The notes under the pieces were generated by a model, which saw only the letters and a list, made by a program, of their open reading frames with translations, had not been told where the DNA came from and ran no database searches. The position numbers were made by a program, and so were the translations under genes. A DNA stretch of 64,000 nt, from NCBI GenBank assembly GCA_030683995.1, contig JAUXPH010000040.1, positions 186,001-250,000 on the forward strand, read 5' to 3'. Source of the DNA: Lutibacter sp. Lineage in GTDB: Bacteria; Bacteroidota; Bacteroidia; Flavobacteriales; Flavobacteriaceae. This document shows, one piece after another, positions 63,749 through 64,000 of this stretch; the stretch's first letter is position 1; every line of letters starts with the position of its first letter.

Positions 63749-64000
63749 ATGCAAAAGAAAATTACATGGTTCGCCATTATTTTTGGTACTTTAAGTTTGG
63801 CTGTATTTTATTTTTTCATCAATCCGAACGATGTCAATTTTCTTCCTGAATGTCCCTTGTACTTCACCACAGGTTTTTATTGTCCGGGTTGCGGAAGCCA
63901 GCGCGCCACCCACCAACTTTTGAATTTCAATATTTTTGGCGTTTTGCAGCAAAATGTACTGTTTCTTATAAGTTTACTTATTTTAGGATATCATATCACT
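63749..64000 (+). CDS. DUF2752 membrane protein (C-terminus beyond window)
   Basis: The ATG at 63749 opens a frame of 84 codons to the right edge without a stop. The first helix is ITWFAIIFGTLSLAVFYFF; then TTGFYCPGCGSQRATHQLLN carries the CPGCGxxRAxHxLL signature of DUF2752, followed by the start of a second membrane helix (VLFLISLLILGYHI). The Cys pair may bind metal. Truncated by the window; full members are about 100-130 residues. Confidence 0.88.
   Translation, partial: MQKKITWFAIIFGTLSLAVFYFFINPNDVNFLPECPLYFTTGFYCPGCGSQRATHQLLNFNIFGVLQQNVLFLISLLILGYHIT

Overview
The window is AT-rich, uses few Shine-Dalgarno-like leaders, and carries many matches to the Bacteroidetes -7 element (TAnnTTTG). 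With SusC/SusD receptors, a bacillithiol gene (bshA), a split transketolase, DUF3810, OstA-like and CD225/DUF2752 proteins, this points to a chromosome segment of a Bacteroidota, most likely a Flavobacteriaceae member. No rRNA, tRNA, CRISPR array, prophage or intact insertion sequence was recognised.

Layout. (1) 1-1177: 5' part of a minus-strand helical-repeat protein running off the left edge. (2) 1346-26077: a plus-strand polysaccharide utilisation locus: ribokinase, SusC, SusD, then a long run of secreted enzymes (GH3, beta-helix protein, ADP-ribosylglycohydrolase-like lipoprotein, GH5 with carbohydrate-binding tail, GH27, GH37/63-like Tat lipoprotein, sialate-O-acetylesterase type esterase, GH127, GH2), a DUF417 membrane protein and a sugar permease. 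The set suggests an acetylated, arabinose- and galactose-decorated plant-type glycan, but the substrate is inferred only. Two gene remnants lie inside the locus: an internally deleted GH127-like mini-gene (10026-10265) and a fragment of a GH5-type carbohydrate-binding tail (18324-18460). (3) 26074-30739: DEAD-box helicase, cold-shock-domain protein with a long leader, small membrane protein, glycosyltransferase behind a tandemly duplicated 87-bp leader, thioesterase. (4) 30740-31984: a 1.2-kb stretch without a convincing gene but crowded with inverted repeats, followed by a MarR regulator. (5) 32939-57420: housekeeping genes: typA, proline dehydrogenase, aroB, bshA, transketolase N-half, dnaB, DUF3810, SpoU methyltransferase, M48 protease, relA/spoT, fur-like, purA, OstA-like, class III aminotransferase, prohibitin-like, VWA membrane protein, fabG. 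(6) 57706-64000: TonB-dependent receptor convergent with a GH31 alpha-glucosidase, then CD225 and a truncated DUF2752 gene.

How it fits together. SusC/SusD would import oligosaccharides released by surface enzymes; periplasmic and lipoprotein glycosidases and the esterase would trim them; the permease and ribokinase would handle sugars at and inside the inner membrane. The most unusual material is non-coding: (a) a hairpin field at 30.9-31.8 kb with a compensatory base change between repeat copies and a shared loop sequence; (b) a roughly 20-bp GC-rich palindrome found at three places, two of which can be compared with empty relatives in the same window, the third sitting in frame inside the esterase gene; and (c) nested palindromic elements at 7.4 and 56.5 kb. 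I did not find a clearly novel multi-gene system; these non-coding elements and the eroded locus genes are the best leads.
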